This document shows, piece by piece, positions 24,317 through 33,092 of a stretch of 64,000 bases of DNA. Below the pieces are notes generated by a model. It saw nothing but the letters and a program-made list of their open reading frames with translations. It had not been told where the DNA came from and did no database searches. Location: NCBI RefSeq assembly GCF_052057775.1, contig NZ_CP195121.1, positions 2,407,234 through 2,471,233 of the forward strand. The letters are read 5' to 3'. Position 1 is the first letter of the stretch. Each line of letters starts with the position of its first letter. A program made the position numbers and the translations under genes. Source of the DNA: Methanococcoides sp052057775. Its GTDB lineage: Archaea; Halobacteriota; Methanosarcinia; Methanosarcinales; Methanosarcinaceae.

Positions 24317-25219
24317 TCATGTCTCAAATTCAAGGTACTTCCCAAAGGATATGTGATCTGTCACTGCAAGAAGGGCACCTGCGATAATGAAAACGCAACC
24401 TACGATCGTTTCCGCAAATACAGCACTATGCAGGATCGTATAGTCAAAAAATATGCCACTTACAGGCTCCAGCATTGCAAGTATGCTGGCCGCCTGCGTC
24501 CTTACCCTGGAAAGCCCGTTGAAATAAAGGACCCCACTGATACTGGTATTCACCAGGCCAAAAAGCAGGAGCACAAAGAAGTTCTCCTTAAGGACAGGAA
24601 TTGGGACATCAGGGGCAAAAGGTACGAGAACGACCACACAGAAAACAGTTGCCCAGAAGAACTGTGAAAATCCCGAATATTCGTCCCTCACATAACGTGC
24701 AGTCATGATGATGCAACTAAAAGAAAGTCCTGAAAGGATACCTGCCACAATACCAATAAAATGAATATCACCCATACCGGAACGAACAAGTGTAGCAGGA
24801 TCAACAATAAGAAGTATGCCGGCCATGGAAAGTACCAGACCTGCAAGGCCGGTTTTTGTCAGCCTTTCCCCAAGCACGATCGGGGACAGTATGGTCACAT
24901 ACATAGGTGCTGTATATAGCAGAAGTATCGCTATCGAAAGTCCTGAATGTATTATACATGTGAAATAGAAAGAGATGGTCATCAGTTTGAAAATGCCAAG
25001 AAGCAGAAGGTGACGCCTTTTCCCACCCAGCCTGAGAATACCCAGACTCCCTTTGAGATACAAATAGACCAACATGAAGAATATGCCGATCAGAAGCTTG
25101 TAGAATATGATCGGCAGAGTATCCATGTCATGTATAAAAGCCAGGAATACGCCCACCATACCATAGATGATACAGCCGACGGTAATCTCCAGATAGCCTT
25201 TCACAGGTGCTGAACCCAT
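24317..25219 (-). CDS. EamA-family (DMT) transporter
   Basis: A 300-residue membrane protein with about ten hydrophobic segments in two repeated halves of five, the drug/metabolite transporter (EamA) architecture. An example is ILLLYTAPMYVTILSPIVLG in the first half, with the matching SILAMLEPVSGIFF in the second. It should move a small metabolite across the membrane; the substrate cannot be predicted. It starts at ATG 25219, has its own transcription unit, and is divergent from the small membrane protein at 25325. Confidence 0.85.
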   Translation of the reverse strand: MGSAPVKGYLEITVGCIIYGMVGVFLAFIHDMDTLPIIFYKLLIGIFFMLVYLYLKGSLGILRLGGKRRHLLLLGIFKLMTISFYFTCIIHSGLSIAILLLYTAPMYVTILSPIVLGERLTKTGLAGLVLSMAGILLIVDPATLVRSGMGDIHFIGIVAGILSGLSFSCIIMTARYVRDEYSGFSQFFWATVFCVVVLVPFAPDVPIPVLKENFFVLLLFGLVNTSISGVLYFNGLSRVRTQAASILAMLEPVSGIFFDYTILHSAVFAETIVGCVFIIAGALLAVTDHISFGKYLEFET

Positions 25220-25324
25220 GAGAAGCCTATGGGATTAACACTATATAGAACATCGCCAGCATCACCAGCACCACCGGTATGAATAAATATCCGGGATCCT
25301 CTTTATGGATAGGGGGTGAATTAA

Positions 25325-25675
25325 ATGGATACAGGATCATTATTCCCGGGGTTCGGCATTACACATCTGTTCACATCGTTACTGTTCTACATATATTTCG
25401 CATATTCATTACAGGTCATCGCTTTAAAGACACAGACAGAGAACTGGTGGATGGCATGGATACCCATACTGAACCTCGTCCTGATGATAAAGATATGCAG
25501 ATTGTCGCTCATTGCAGTTATACCGTTCTTCATACCATTCCTGAACATCATATATCTGGCATACATCTGGTCAGAGATCGCATTCGCCACCAATAAATCA
25601 CGGTGGCTGGGATTGCTCATATTGATACCGGTGATCAATCTGCTGCTGCCCGGATATCTTGCATTTTCCGACTAA
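25325..25675 (+). CDS. Small four-helix membrane protein
   Basis: A 116-residue protein with about four hydrophobic segments (TSLLFYIYFAYSL, WIPILNLVLMI, FFIPFLNIIYLAYI, LGLLILIPVINLLLPGYL). A conserved-looking tryptophan/asparagine pattern (WWMAWIPILN) is typical of small DUF5684-like membrane proteins of unknown function. It starts at ATG 25325, with GGGGGTGA at 25311-25318 as ribosome binding site. The HAD hydrolase gene begins 17 bp after its stop and is probably co-transcribed. Confidence 0.65.
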   Translation: MDTGSLFPGFGITHLFTSLLFYIYFAYSLQVIALKTQTENWWMAWIPILNLVLMIKICRLSLIAVIPFFIPFLNIIYLAYIWSEIAFATNKSRWLGLLILIPVINLLLPGYLAFSD

Positions 25676-25692
25676 AGGAGGCAGAGAGGTAC

Positions 25693-26382
25693 ATGGTGAA
25701 GAGCATAAAGGCAGTCCTCTTTGACATGGACAATACTCTTTTTGATTTTCTTGAAGCCAAGCTTACTGCATGCAAAAGGATGGTAGAACACCTGGGTGCA
25801 GGGAACCCTGAGGAAATGCTGGAGTACTTCCTTCGGGGAACACCCGGATTTGAAGACCTCGAGAACATCAGAGACTATCTTCTTGACAATGAACTTTACT
25901 CCGACGAGGATTATGAGATCTGTTGTAATATCTATGAGACCATCAAACTGGAAGCGCTTGTTCTCTATCCCGGAGTAAAGCAGACATTGGAGATACTGAA
26001 AGAAGAGCACATTTCCCTGGCACTGGTCACAGATGCCCACTCACATAATGCCATAAAAAGACTTGATAGGATGCAAATAAAAGAATATTTTGATATCATA
26101 GTTACCAATGACATGACAGGTGCCAAAAAGCCTGACCACAAAGTGTTCTACTTTGCACTCGACCTTCTGGACATCGATCCCTCACAGGCACTTTTTGTAG
26201 GGGACAGTCCTGGAAGGGATATAGAACCTGCAAGAAAGATAGGGATGGTTACCGCATACGCGGCCTACGGGGACAGGAGACACCACTCTGGCAAGGTTGA
26301 AGCTGACATGATATTATCAGGGATAACAGATGTCCTTGACCTTGTTCTCGAAAAAGAGAAGACAGAGGAGAAAAGACTGTAA
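25693..26382 (+). CDS. HAD-superfamily hydrolase
   Basis: A 229-residue soluble phosphatase-like protein. All four HAD motifs are visible: FDMDNTLFD (nucleophile aspartates, residues 9-17), VTDAH (motif II threonine), a lysine in GAKKPDHKVF, and FVGDSPGRDIEPARKIGM (motif IV). The alpha-helical cap resembles phosphoglycolate phosphatase or pyrimidine nucleotidase types. ATG 25693 has AGAGG just upstream, whereas the longer frame from 25603 overlaps the preceding gene and is rejected as start. The substrate is unknown. Confidence 0.85.
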   Translation: MVKSIKAVLFDMDNTLFDFLEAKLTACKRMVEHLGAGNPEEMLEYFLRGTPGFEDLENIRDYLLDNELYSDEDYEICCNIYETIKLEALVLYPGVKQTLEILKEEHISLALVTDAHSHNAIKRLDRMQIKEYFDIIVTNDMTGAKKPDHKVFYFALDLLDIDPSQALFVGDSPGRDIEPARKIGMVTAYAAYGDRRHHSGKVEADMILSGITDVLDLVLEKEKTEEKRL

Positions 26383-26458
26383 TTCCCCTTGCCTTAATTT
26401 AATTTCATTATATTATCCATCAGCTTCCTTCTTTATAGAAAACTTAGATGGAACCCAT

Positions 26459-26487
26459 AGATCGATGGCATCAAATAGCTTCGATCT
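26459..26487 (-). terminator. Possible terminator at the aminopeptidase stop codon
   Basis: A 7-bp inverted repeat AGATCGA (26459-26465) / TCGATCT (26481-26487) has the stop codon TGA in its 15-nt loop. Only a weak T-run (AAGTTTTC) follows on the minus strand. Confidence 0.35.
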
Positions 26488-29293
26488 CACCGACCCTTGC
26501 CTCATAGGAAGCCACTGCATTCGGGGCACCCTGCAATAATCTCCTGACCCTGTTGTAGACACTTGGAACTTTCTCCGGATCAAGGGTTTCGAGCATTTCC
26601 GCAAGTATTGAGACCAGTGGAACATGATATTCATCCTCCATCAGGTCAATGTTTGCAAAGACATTGAGAAGATTCGTGGTGCTGTACTCATTAACATAGG
26701 AAAGTTTGAGCAGGATGGACTGCAGAAGCTCACGCCCTTCTTCTGTCTGTAAGGAGATCTTCCGATTCCTTCCAAAGCCGCCATACAGAGCCCTTTGGTC
26801 GTTGGCCTGCTCAATGCGGAAGGAATCCGATGATTCGATATCCTTTACAATGGAAACCGCATCGGAACTGCTGTTCCCTGCAACTATTGAAAGGAAGGCC
26901 TCCCATGCAACAAGGTTCTTCCTTGACTCTTCCATGAAATACCTTAACAATTCCATCTTATCCTCGGCGGAGCTGTTGATGTAACAGTCAAAGGCCACAA
27001 GCCTGTCACTTGCGCATTCTGCCTCATAGAACTGCTTCTTGCACAACTGATGCACGAACGGTGTATCAAGGGTAGCAATGATTCGTAACACTGTGTTCTT
27101 CACCTGACGTGCCTTGATGACACGTGCATGCTCCTCCAGAGTATCGTCCTGAGATATTGCCACTTTCAGATATTTATGATAGAGGTTCAACATTGAAACC
27201 GTACTGTTCCTTGCAATGCCCTCGAGGATGCGCTTTTTAACATCATAGAGAAGCTGGTACCTGTGCGCCAGCCTTTCATCCTCCACCGATTCAAAGATAG
27301 CAAGGAACTGCCCGCCAACCTCTTCCATCAGTACCTCATCGTTGATCAGCTCATTGAACAGTTCAAGGAACATCTCAGATGGTTTTGCCTCCGGATCGGC
27401 CATAAGCCTCATCTTTTCCCTGTCAACAAGCGTATAATAAGCAATGAAGCGGTTGATCATATCACTGTCCTTCCTTACCTGTAGAAGAAGTTCTTCATCA
27501 GGAACCTCGCGAACGACCTTACCATAGAACGAATAACCACGGTTCACAGATACGAATGCAGGAGCTTCGACATTCTCCACTACGATGCTGGCATCACCTG
27601 AAGTTATCCACTCAGTGACCTGTGCAAGGTCATTTCCATCCTCATCCACAAGGGCTGCAACGAACGGGAACTCCCAGTACATTCCACCTTCAGGAACATC
27701 CTGACGGAGATCCATTTTAAACGAACGTTGCCCTGCATCATAGGATGTATCAACATGGATGATAGGGAACTTTGTCTGTGTCAGCCAGGTCTTTGCCATT
27801 TCGAAAAATTCCATTCCTGAAACTTCCTCCATGGTATTCAGCCAGTCGGAACCTGTGGCATTGGAGTGACTGTACTTTGTATGGTAGACATCAAGAGCAC
27901 GTGCAAAATTCTCCTCCCCCATAAGCGTTTCCAGCATCCTCACGAACTCGGGGGCCTTGACATATGTCACTGCTGTGATAAGGTCATTCGGATCGTTGAA
28001 ACCCTCAGGAACAATGGACATAGAGGCTGCCCCACTATCAAGTGCAAAAGTACCAACTCCCGGTGCCAGAAGGTCAAGGACACTGGACAGGCGGCTGTAG
28101 TTCTCACCAAAAATGAATGCATGGAACTGTTGTTCGATGTGAACGGTCACTGCCTCATTGAGCCAGATCTCGAACGGGCTCCAGCCAGTGACCTCTGAAC
28201 CATTTATATTGTGATAATATTCATGGACCTTGACCCGAACCATATATTCAAATGCCGGGTCTGTAGTTTCAGGATAAGGCATGATACGGTTTGTAGTAAT
28301 GGTCGTGTTGCCGACATTCTCCATTCCTCCGAAATCGGAATTCTGCATACCGATCTCGCGATAGACGGTTCCCGTATATTTGTAACCCATGGTAAGCGAG
28401 CTGTCAAGCTTCTTCAGCTCATCACGAATAAATTCCAGGTCGTCGGTGCTACCTTCCGATCTAAGCGCATCGCGAACCCTCACAAGGTCATATATCTCTT
28501 TCCTTTTGTCAAGATCACGATATTGTTCAGGACCTGTGAATAGATAGGTCCACATCACAGAATCATAGAGCACATCCAGTGCCTTCTCTGCCGGATATAC
28601 ATCGGACTCAGGTGGCACCAGCAACTCAAGGTTGAAAGTATGACCATCTGGATATTCGAACTCCCTTGTAAAAGTTCGATAGGTGCCAACTCCAAGGAAG
28701 AACAGGTAAGTTGCCATTGGTGTGACAGAATTATCATAGACGATCTTAGCCCTGCCATTACCCACAGAGTGTTTCTCCTCCACTACATCACCATTGGTGA
28801 TGAGATTGGTATATCGCTCATCTGCAATGATGGTGGTCGTATAAGTGCACTTGGCGGTCATATCATCGATACATGGAACAATACGCTGGAATCCCCACTG
28901 CTGGCACTGTGTGATCTGCTGAGGAGGTGCTCCTGCCGGAGTTTCATCATAGTAGAGACCTTCAAGGATGTTCCAGGTAGGTTTGCAGACGGTTTCCGTG
29001 TGTATCACAAGTTCAGTATCCTGCGGCACCTGGCAACCGAATTCGATCGTGAGTATGTGCTCATCCTTCCTGTAATTATAGGATACATCGTAATCTTCGC
29101 AGCTGATCTTTTTGATATCAAGGTCACGACAGTTAAGGTCAAGCGATGCCATAGGTTCACCAAAGGTACTTACCTTAAGATCAGAAGTCACGTGAGTATG
29201 ATCATCATATACATCGAACAAAAGGTCCATGTGAATGACCTTCACAGTCAGTTCTCCAAAGTCCTCAGGATAATACTTGTAGATACGTTCCAT
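26471..29293 (-). CDS. M1-family zinc aminopeptidase
   Basis: A 940-residue cytoplasmic metallopeptidase of the aminopeptidase N family. The zinc site HEYYH (residues 357-361) with glutamate 380 in WLNEA follows the H-E-x2-H-x18-E pattern. The exopeptidase motif GGMEN is at 322-326. The C-terminal half is an all-helical domain. It trims amino acids from peptide N-termini. The start at ATG 29293 has AGGTG seven bases upstream; the frame extends 20 more residues to 29353, but that part is poorly protein-like. A stretch near residues 255-310 appears inserted relative to a minimal M1 core. It is divergent from the DJ-1 gene. Confidence 0.88.
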   Translation of the reverse strand: MERIYKYYPEDFGELTVKVIHMDLLFDVYDDHTHVTSDLKVSTFGEPMASLDLNCRDLDIKKISCEDYDVSYNYRKDEHILTIEFGCQVPQDTELVIHTETVCKPTWNILEGLYYDETPAGAPPQQITQCQQWGFQRIVPCIDDMTAKCTYTTTIIADERYTNLITNGDVVEEKHSVGNGRAKIVYDNSVTPMATYLFFLGVGTYRTFTREFEYPDGHTFNLELLVPPESDVYPAEKALDVLYDSVMWTYLFTGPEQYRDLDKRKEIYDLVRVRDALRSEGSTDDLEFIRDELKKLDSSLTMGYKYTGTVYREIGMQNSDFGGMENVGNTTITTNRIMPYPETTDPAFEYMVRVKVHEYYHNINGSEVTGWSPFEIWLNEAVTVHIEQQFHAFIFGENYSRLSSVLDLLAPGVGTFALDSGAASMSIVPEGFNDPNDLITAVTYVKAPEFVRMLETLMGEENFARALDVYHTKYSHSNATGSDWLNTMEEVSGMEFFEMAKTWLTQTKFPIIHVDTSYDAGQRSFKMDLRQDVPEGGMYWEFPFVAALVDEDGNDLAQVTEWITSGDASIVVENVEAPAFVSVNRGYSFYGKVVREVPDEELLLQVRKDSDMINRFIAYYTLVDREKMRLMADPEAKPSEMFLELFNELINDEVLMEEVGGQFLAIFESVEDERLAHRYQLLYDVKKRILEGIARNSTVSMLNLYHKYLKVAISQDDTLEEHARVIKARQVKNTVLRIIATLDTPFVHQLCKKQFYEAECASDRLVAFDCYINSSAEDKMELLRYFMEESRKNLVAWEAFLSIVAGNSSSDAVSIVKDIESSDSFRIEQANDQRALYGGFGRNRKISLQTEEGRELLQSILLKLSYVNEYSTTNLLNVFANIDLMEDEYHVPLVSILAEMLETLDPEKVPSVYNRVRRLLQGAPNAVASYEARVGEIEAI

Positions 29294-29466
29294 TTCTTCA
29301 CACCTAGTTTTGTAAAGTATTGTTAACTTAAACAGTTTTCTAAAGGAAAGCAAAGAACAGAGAACCAGACTTCGCTATTGATTTATAATATAGCACAAGA
29401 ACATTAGATTAGCAGAAATGTTTCTCAGAATGACAAATGTAGGATTAATGTCCGGAAGGTGATCAA

Positions 29467-29991
29467 ATGACAGAGCCGAAAAAAATACTCATGGTAGTGG
29501 CACAGGAAAATTTCAGGGACGAGGAGTTCTTTGAACCAAAGGAAGTTTTCGAGAAAAGTGGTGCGAAGGTCACCGTTGCCAGTAATACCACAAAGAAAGC
29601 GAAGGGAATTCTCGGAGGTGAGGTAAAGCCTGATATTAGCATACCTGATGTGAACATCGATGACTACGATGCCATATCCATTACCGGTGGAGGAGGTGCC
29701 AGACAATACCTCTGGGAAAACAAAGAACTGCTGGATATTGTAAGAAAAGCAAACGAAAAGGGCAAGGTGGTTGCTGCGATATGCATATCACCGGTCGTAC
29801 TTGCAAACGCAGGAATACTTGAAGGAAAGAAAAGTACAGTATTCAAGACAGATGAGAATGTCAGGATCCTTAAGGAGAAAGGTGCCAGACATCAGGACAA
29901 AGGTGTGATCTCAGATGGGAACATCGTTACCGGAAGAGATCCAAAAAGCGCAAAGGAATATGGAAAGTCGGTACTTGAGGCGTTCAATTAA
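29467..29991 (+). CDS. DJ-1/PfpI family protein
   Basis: A 174-residue protein with the class I glutamine amidotransferase-like fold. The nucleophile is Cys106 in AAICISPVVLANAG. A nearby acidic residue in FFEPKEVFEK and the glycine-rich SITGGGGARQY loop complete the expected pocket. Members include deglycases, proteases and stress proteins, so the activity is not settled; a role in handling damaged or oxidised molecules is the usual guess. It starts at ATG 29467 with GGAAGGTGA a few bases upstream, is divergent from the aminopeptidase, and faces the cytochrome convergently. Confidence 0.85.
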   Translation: MTEPKKILMVVAQENFRDEEFFEPKEVFEKSGAKVTVASNTTKKAKGILGGEVKPDISIPDVNIDDYDAISITGGGGARQYLWENKELLDIVRKANEKGKVVAAICISPVVLANAGILEGKKSTVFKTDENVRILKEKGARHQDKGVISDGNIVTGRDPKSAKEYGKSVLEAFN

Positions 29992-30025
29992 ACATAAGAC
30001 AAGACTAAAAGAAAACAAACCTGAA

Positions 30026-30071
30026 TTATAAAATAAAAGATAGGTAAGAGGGACAGCCTTCACTCCCTCTT
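30026..30071 (-). terminator. Terminator at the end of the extended cytochrome frame
   Basis: Perfect 7-bp stem AAGAGGG (30046-30052) / CCCTCTT (30065-30071), with T-rich sequence (CTTTTATTTTATAATTC) following on the minus strand. The TGA that ends the extended frame (30060-30062) is in the loop. The in-frame TAG lies 235 nt earlier and has no terminator. Confidence 0.7.
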
Positions 30072-31316
30072 AATAAAAATAGAAACTGCCGCAAGGATCA
30101 TTATCACAAATAATCCACCAACTGCAGGTACTTGGTCTGCTGGTTCTCCAGCACCCGAACTTTTCTCTATAACTAAATTGAAGTAGCCTTCTGCCAGATC
30201 AAGGTCGGATTCCGCACGAACCATATTATGTATACCCAGACTGCCATCATTCTCAACTTCTGTCAAATAGAAAAGCCCATTGTTATAGGTGGCTAGCTAT
30301 ATCCCATATTCATCTGTTCCATTAATAGTTTCAAGAGCAGCATTTGCCTCTTCTTTCAATGAATTCAGTTCAGAGAGCCTTATGGATACTTTTTCCTGCT
30401 TTAACTCTACAGAGGATGGCAATGAACCTAGATGGCAGGAATAACAGCCATTGACCGAATCCGTATCTGAAAGAGCAACAGCATTAAAGTCGAAGTCATG
30501 ACCTGTTGTCATCTCACCATCCGAAGGGATAATTGCCATGTGGCAATCAACACAACCTATCACAATGGGGTGAGTTCCATCAAAATACCCAGAGGTGCTG
30601 ATCATTTCCCACTGTGCATGCCTGACAGCAGAAGTGTTACCATCTGCAACAATGCCTTCTGTGTTATGACAGTTTGAGCAGAGAAGAGAGCTGTCCTCCA
30701 CTCTCAAAGCAGCTTCATGAGGATCGTGGCAGGCAACACATGCTATTGCCCATTCGGTTACTTCAATATCATGGACATCCTCCTCATTCAGCATATAGGT
30801 CTCTGGTTCTTCAAGGTTCAGTATCGCACCATCAGTACTCTTGCAGACGACACAGGAAACATCGGAATGAAGTACATCGGGTTCCGCTATTTCTGTGGGT
30901 TCGGAGTGACTTACCATTGACTCCATGTCAAAATCAGGATCTTCAAACTCATCCCACTCATCAAAGACCACGACGTGACAATCACCGCAAAGGGCCGAAG
31001 ATAAGTTAATATCTGGCATAGAACCGGAAGGATCTAAAAGATGACTTCCAAAACCATCCACAGGAGGGGTATGGCACATAACACAACCTTCTAGGGTGGA
31101 ATCATGTGGTGAAGCCCCCAGATAGTAAGAACTTTCCTGATGGCAGTCATTACAATCAGAAAACATACCGACCCCTGCATGAGGTGAGGAAATCCACACA
31201 TCATATTGTAAATGACATTCCGAACAATCATCAAAATCTACTGCTAAACACACAGTTGTGAATAAAATTAAAACTGTTGAAACTACCAATATTGTTTTTG
31301 TAATGTCCCCCAACAT
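30060..31316 (-). CDS. Membrane-anchored multiheme cytochrome c with an in-frame TAG (codon 340)
   Basis: The frame has 418 codons from ATG 31316, with one internal TAG at 30297-30299. The N-terminus is a signal peptide (ILVVSTVLILFTTVCLA). Eight CxxCH motifs (CSECH, CNDCH, CVMCH, CGDCH, CVACH, CSNCH, CVDCH, CYSCH) and one CxxCK (CVVCK, fifth in order) predict up to nine hemes. After the TAG the same frame gives the DGSLGIHN segment found near the C-terminus of many multiheme cytochromes. A hydrophobic stretch with a basic end (VGGLFVIMILAAVSIFIKR) follows, then TGA. Translation through the TAG, perhaps as pyrrolysine, would yield an anchored protein; stopping there gives 339 residues without anchor. 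A recent nonsense mutation is the alternative. Confidence 0.75.
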
Positions 31317-31434
31317 ACCTATCACAAAGAAATATGCAATTTTTCGGGATAAATAAGTTTCCAAACAATATTAGGGATAAGTGAATTAGAAAAGTATCAT
31401 CTCTAAAACAGCAACAAGTGAAGAAAGACAAAAG

Positions 31435-31518
31435 CGCCGAGGGGGAGATTCGAACTCCCGAGGGGTCAATGCCCCACAAGCTTTCCAGGCTTGCGCCCTA
31501 CCACTAGACTACCTCGGC
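31435..31518 (-). tRNA. tRNA-Ser (anticodon GGA)
   Basis: A class II tRNA on the minus strand. The acceptor stem is GCCGAGG/CCTCGGC, the anticodon stem CAAGC/GCTTG has loop CTGGAAA (anticodon GGA), the variable arm is long, the T arm is GGGAG-TTCGAAT-CTCCC, and the discriminator is G. CCA is not encoded (CTTTT follows), unlike the other four tRNAs in the window. Confidence 0.95.
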
Positions 31519-31546
31519 AAAAAGCCGTATTTCCGCTGGCAGGCGC

Positions 31547-32566
31547 TTATTTTGCCTTCCAGCAGATTGGATAAATAGCGGCATCCATTATTACTCTTTC
31601 GGTAACACAGGCAATTCCATGATCATTCTCCAATAGTTCATCGGAATCCATGGATGCCCTGCATAGTGCCACTGCTTCTCCTTTTAATGTAAAAAGGGCG
31701 ATCTTATCATCTTTTTTAATATCCTTGCTAAAAGAAACGATACCCGATACTGCAAGCTGCGCACCCCTGCAAATAGCATCTACGGCAGTATCGCGGATAA
31801 TAATGCGCGGCAGATGAGATAATCCGGTTTCCATAGGGAGTATCAGTTTTCTAAGCTCGGCCTCATCATTGTCCTCTTTCCAGAACACACAGGCATCCTT
31901 GAGATCGTACAGTGTCACCAGAGTATCCTCTCTGAAAGGACCTGTGCCGGTCCTGCGCAGTTGCTTCATATTGGCACCACATCCAAGGATAAGGCCGATG
32001 TCATGACAAAGCTTGCGCATATACGTCCCTGCCTCACAACCGACCCTCATGAGCACTTCCCTGCCTTCGATCTCCAGGACATCGAGATAATAGATATTCC
32101 TGACCCTCAACTGCCTCTTGACAGCAGAGATCACCGGAGGGGTCTGGTAAATGGGACCATTAAAGTCTTTACATACACGCCTGATCTTTGGTTCAGGTAC
32201 ATCGCCATGAAGATGCATGAGGCATATGTACTCCTTGCCTGAAAGGCGCAGGGCTGAAACTGCTTTGGTGGCCTTACCAAGCATCACCGGAAGAACACCG
32301 GTCACACCGGGATCAAGTGAACCGGAATGACCGGCCTTGCTAACACCAAGCATATCCCTGATCCATGCTGTCACCTCATGACTGGTAGGACCTGCGGGTT
32401 TGTCGATGTTCACGACACCCATGTTAATATAATCAAGAATTGGACGATCTTCCGGCCTGCAGCCGTATGCGGCATTCGTAGTGGCATGTGATTTTACCAC
32501 CATCATTTCCACATCTTTGGGATTACCTGATGAAACCATAGCAGTACCTGTAAACAATTTATTCAA
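31547..32566 (-). CDS. cbf5: H/ACA RNP pseudouridine synthase Cbf5
   Basis: The catalytic subunit of archaeal H/ACA ribonucleoproteins, which makes pseudouridine in rRNA guided by H/ACA RNAs. The 339-residue product has the TruB-type catalytic loop GHSGSLDPGVTGVLP with Asp85, the GTYMRKLCHDIG segment, and a C-terminal PUA domain (from about residue 250). The N-terminal 40 residues are longer than the minimal core. It overlaps cmk by 4 bp and is the last gene of the long ribosomal-secY-adk-cmk-cbf5 cluster. Confidence 0.94.
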   Translation of the reverse strand: MNKLFTGTAMVSSGNPKDVEMMVVKSHATTNAAYGCRPEDRPILDYINMGVVNIDKPAGPTSHEVTAWIRDMLGVSKAGHSGSLDPGVTGVLPVMLGKATKAVSALRLSGKEYICLMHLHGDVPEPKIRRVCKDFNGPIYQTPPVISAVKRQLRVRNIYYLDVLEIEGREVLMRVGCEAGTYMRKLCHDIGLILGCGANMKQLRRTGTGPFREDTLVTLYDLKDACVFWKEDNDEAELRKLILPMETGLSHLPRIIIRDTAVDAICRGAQLAVSGIVSFSKDIKKDDKIALFTLKGEAVALCRASMDSDELLENDHGIACVTERVIMDAAIYPICWKAK

Positions 32567-33090
32567 AACCCGCCACAGGCATCGATGGCCTGCTTAAGGA
32601 TATCTGTGATAGCGAACTGGTCCCATCTGGTGGAATCAATTACGATATCATAGACAGAGAGGTCGTTGATATCAATGGAATGGATCTCCTTGTAACGCAA
32701 TGCTTCTGAAGCCTCTCGTTCCACGGTCTCCGCCATGCGCACATCAAAGGATGAACCTTCCCTTTCGACGATCCTCTTGACACGAACTTCCATAGGCGCC
32801 TTGATCCATACCTTCAGAGCGTTCCCGGCCATGTGACCTGCAAGACGCCCTTCAAGAATCAGGCCATCGGAAGTGTTAGCGATCTCAGACTGCCTTTTAT
32901 CGATCTCAATATCGATAGAAGGATCAGACTCTGCAAGGCTTCCAAACTCTGCAAGGGTCATTCCGCGCTCCTTTGCAAGACCCCTGAAAACATCGCCTGC
33001 TGAGATCATCTTAATAGAATAATGTTCTGCCAGAAGCTTCCCCACAGTTGTGGTTCCACTTCCAGGCAGTCCACTAATTGTTAAAAGCAT
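32563..33090 (-). CDS. cmk: Cytidylate kinase (archaeal type)
   Basis: A 175-residue CMP/dCMP kinase. P-loop GLPGSGTTTVGK is at residues 7-18, with SAGDVFR and EGRLAGHMA further on, as in archaeal Cmk, which is shorter than bacterial forms. It phosphorylates CMP for nucleotide supply. It starts at ATG 33090, two bases after the insertase gene, and overlaps cbf5 by 4 bp. In other archaea rpl34e and rpl14e often flank cmk here; neither is present. Confidence 0.93.
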   Translation of the reverse strand: MLLTISGLPGSGTTTVGKLLAEHYSIKMISAGDVFRGLAKERGMTLAEFGSLAESDPSIDIEIDKRQSEIANTSDGLILEGRLAGHMAGNALKVWIKAPMEVRVKRIVEREGSSFDVRMAETVEREASEALRYKEIHSIDINDLSVYDIVIDSTRWDQFAITDILKQAIDACGGF

Positions 33091-33092
33091 AC

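Noticed and set aside
28640..29326. 228-residue frame antisense to the aminopeptidase
   Set aside because: A shadow of a conserved metallopeptidase gene; its sequence follows the codon pattern of the opposite strand.
30060..30266. A separate 68-residue gene after the cytochrome
   Set aside because: It is in the same frame as the cytochrome, has no ribosome binding site of its own, and encodes only a cytochrome tail and anchor; it is treated as the continuation past the TAG.
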